Shown one piece after another: positions 63,749-64,000 of a stretch of 64,000 nucleotides of DNA. The stretch comes from Alistipes sp. GTDB lineage: Bacteria > Bacteroidota > Bacteroidia > Bacteroidales > Rikenellaceae. Position 1 is the first letter of the stretch. Each line of letters starts with the position of its first letter. The DNA is taken from the NCBI GenBank assembly GCA_022782405.1, contig JALFNK010000011.1:1-64000 (forward strand). Direction: 5' to 3'. Below the pieces are notes generated by a model. It had not been told where the DNA came from and did no database searches. It saw only the letters and a program-made list of their open reading frames with translations. The position numbers and the translations under genes were made by a program.

Positions 63749-64000
63749 ATGAAACGGTTTAAACTATCGATGCTGGCCCTTGCTGCGTTGCTGCTTTGCA
63801 ACGCAGCCTACGGGCAGAAGCTCCATTTCAGCGGAACGCTTCAGAACATGCACCTGTGGCGCGGCCTTCAGGTTGCCGACGGAGGCGTGCTGGCCGCCGA
63901 CGTGAATGTCGGATTCTTCAAAGACGGACTGAAGGTCGGTCTTTGGGGCGGCACGGACTTCACGGGCGACTACAAGGAGTTCGACTACTACCTCTCCTAC
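63749..64000 (+). CDS. Outer-membrane protein, partial (runs past the window end)
   Basis: The first 84 codons of a gene from ATG at 63749. A signal peptide (LSMLALAALLLCNAAYG, cleavage near QK) is followed by LHFSGTLQNMHLWRGLQVAD and short amphipathic strands typical of small porin-like barrels. No TonB plug is seen so far. Being 12 bases after glpF, it may be the outer-membrane pore that lets glycerol or glycerol phosphate in, but this is inference. The 3' end is outside the window. Confidence 0.7.
   Translation, partial: MKRFKLSMLALAALLLCNAAYGQKLHFSGTLQNMHLWRGLQVADGGVLAADVNVGFFKDGLKVGLWGGTDFTGDYKEFDYYLSY

Overview
The window looks like a GC-rich member of the Bacteroidales, most plausibly Alistipes or a close relative (inference). 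Supporting signs are Bacteroidetes-type promoters (-7 box TAnnTTTG), TonB-dependent and OMP_b-brl-type outer-membrane proteins, TPR-containing membrane regulators, a lipidated TamL with TamB, the carboxynorspermidine polyamine route, and a cysteate synthase of the kind used for sulfonolipids. I see no prophage, transposase, integrase or CRISPR array. Only the first ~550 bases are clearly AT-rich.

Layout. 1-6.7 kb: an AT-rich end with a tiny ORF, then minus-strand genes for a TonB-dependent receptor, cysteate synthase, NspC and carboxynorspermidine dehydrogenase. 6.7-9.7 kb: tRNA-Lys, a YdeI-GNAT fusion, an AraC regulator and a candidate structured RNA. 9.7-15.6 kb: an uncharacterised operon (lipoprotein, YbjN-like protein, cytoplasmic trypsin-like protease with zinc ribbon and YbjN-like tail, small membrane protein), two paralogous secreted proteins and an Imm17-like immunity protein. 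15.9-24.4 kb: two large outer-membrane barrels, a TPR membrane regulator and a frameshifted M1-type peptidase.

24.4-38.1 kb: an NtrY/NtrC-type two-component system divergent from a tripartite efflux operon (TolC, HlyD/MacA, three FtsX/MacB permeases, one ATPase). A sigma-54 promoter and palindromic sites precede the operon. The second permease gene carries a one-base frameshift. 38.2-44.6 kb: a TPP riboswitch and a tightly packed thiamin operon (thiS, thiE-like, thiE, thiG, thiH, thiF, a methyltransferase, tenA, thiD). thiC is not in the window.

44.6-52.7 kb: CorA, TamL and TamB. 53.0-55.3 kb: an isolated F420-hydrogenase-beta-like protein plus polysaccharide pyruvyl transferase pair. 55.3-57.0 kb: YbaK deacylase, a HAD phosphatase and a DUF486 membrane protein. 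57.3-64.0 kb: an anaerobic glycerol regulon (glpA-glpB-glpC-glpK-glpF and the start of an outer-membrane protein) behind an AT-rich control region with two similar 17-bp palindromes. Glycerol enters by GlpF, is phosphorylated by GlpK, and is oxidised by GlpABC.

The least explained parts are the YbjN/protease operon, the structured RNA before it, the Imm17-like orphan, and the methyltransferase inside the thiamin operon. Two genes carry single-base frameshifts that could be real decay or assembly errors.
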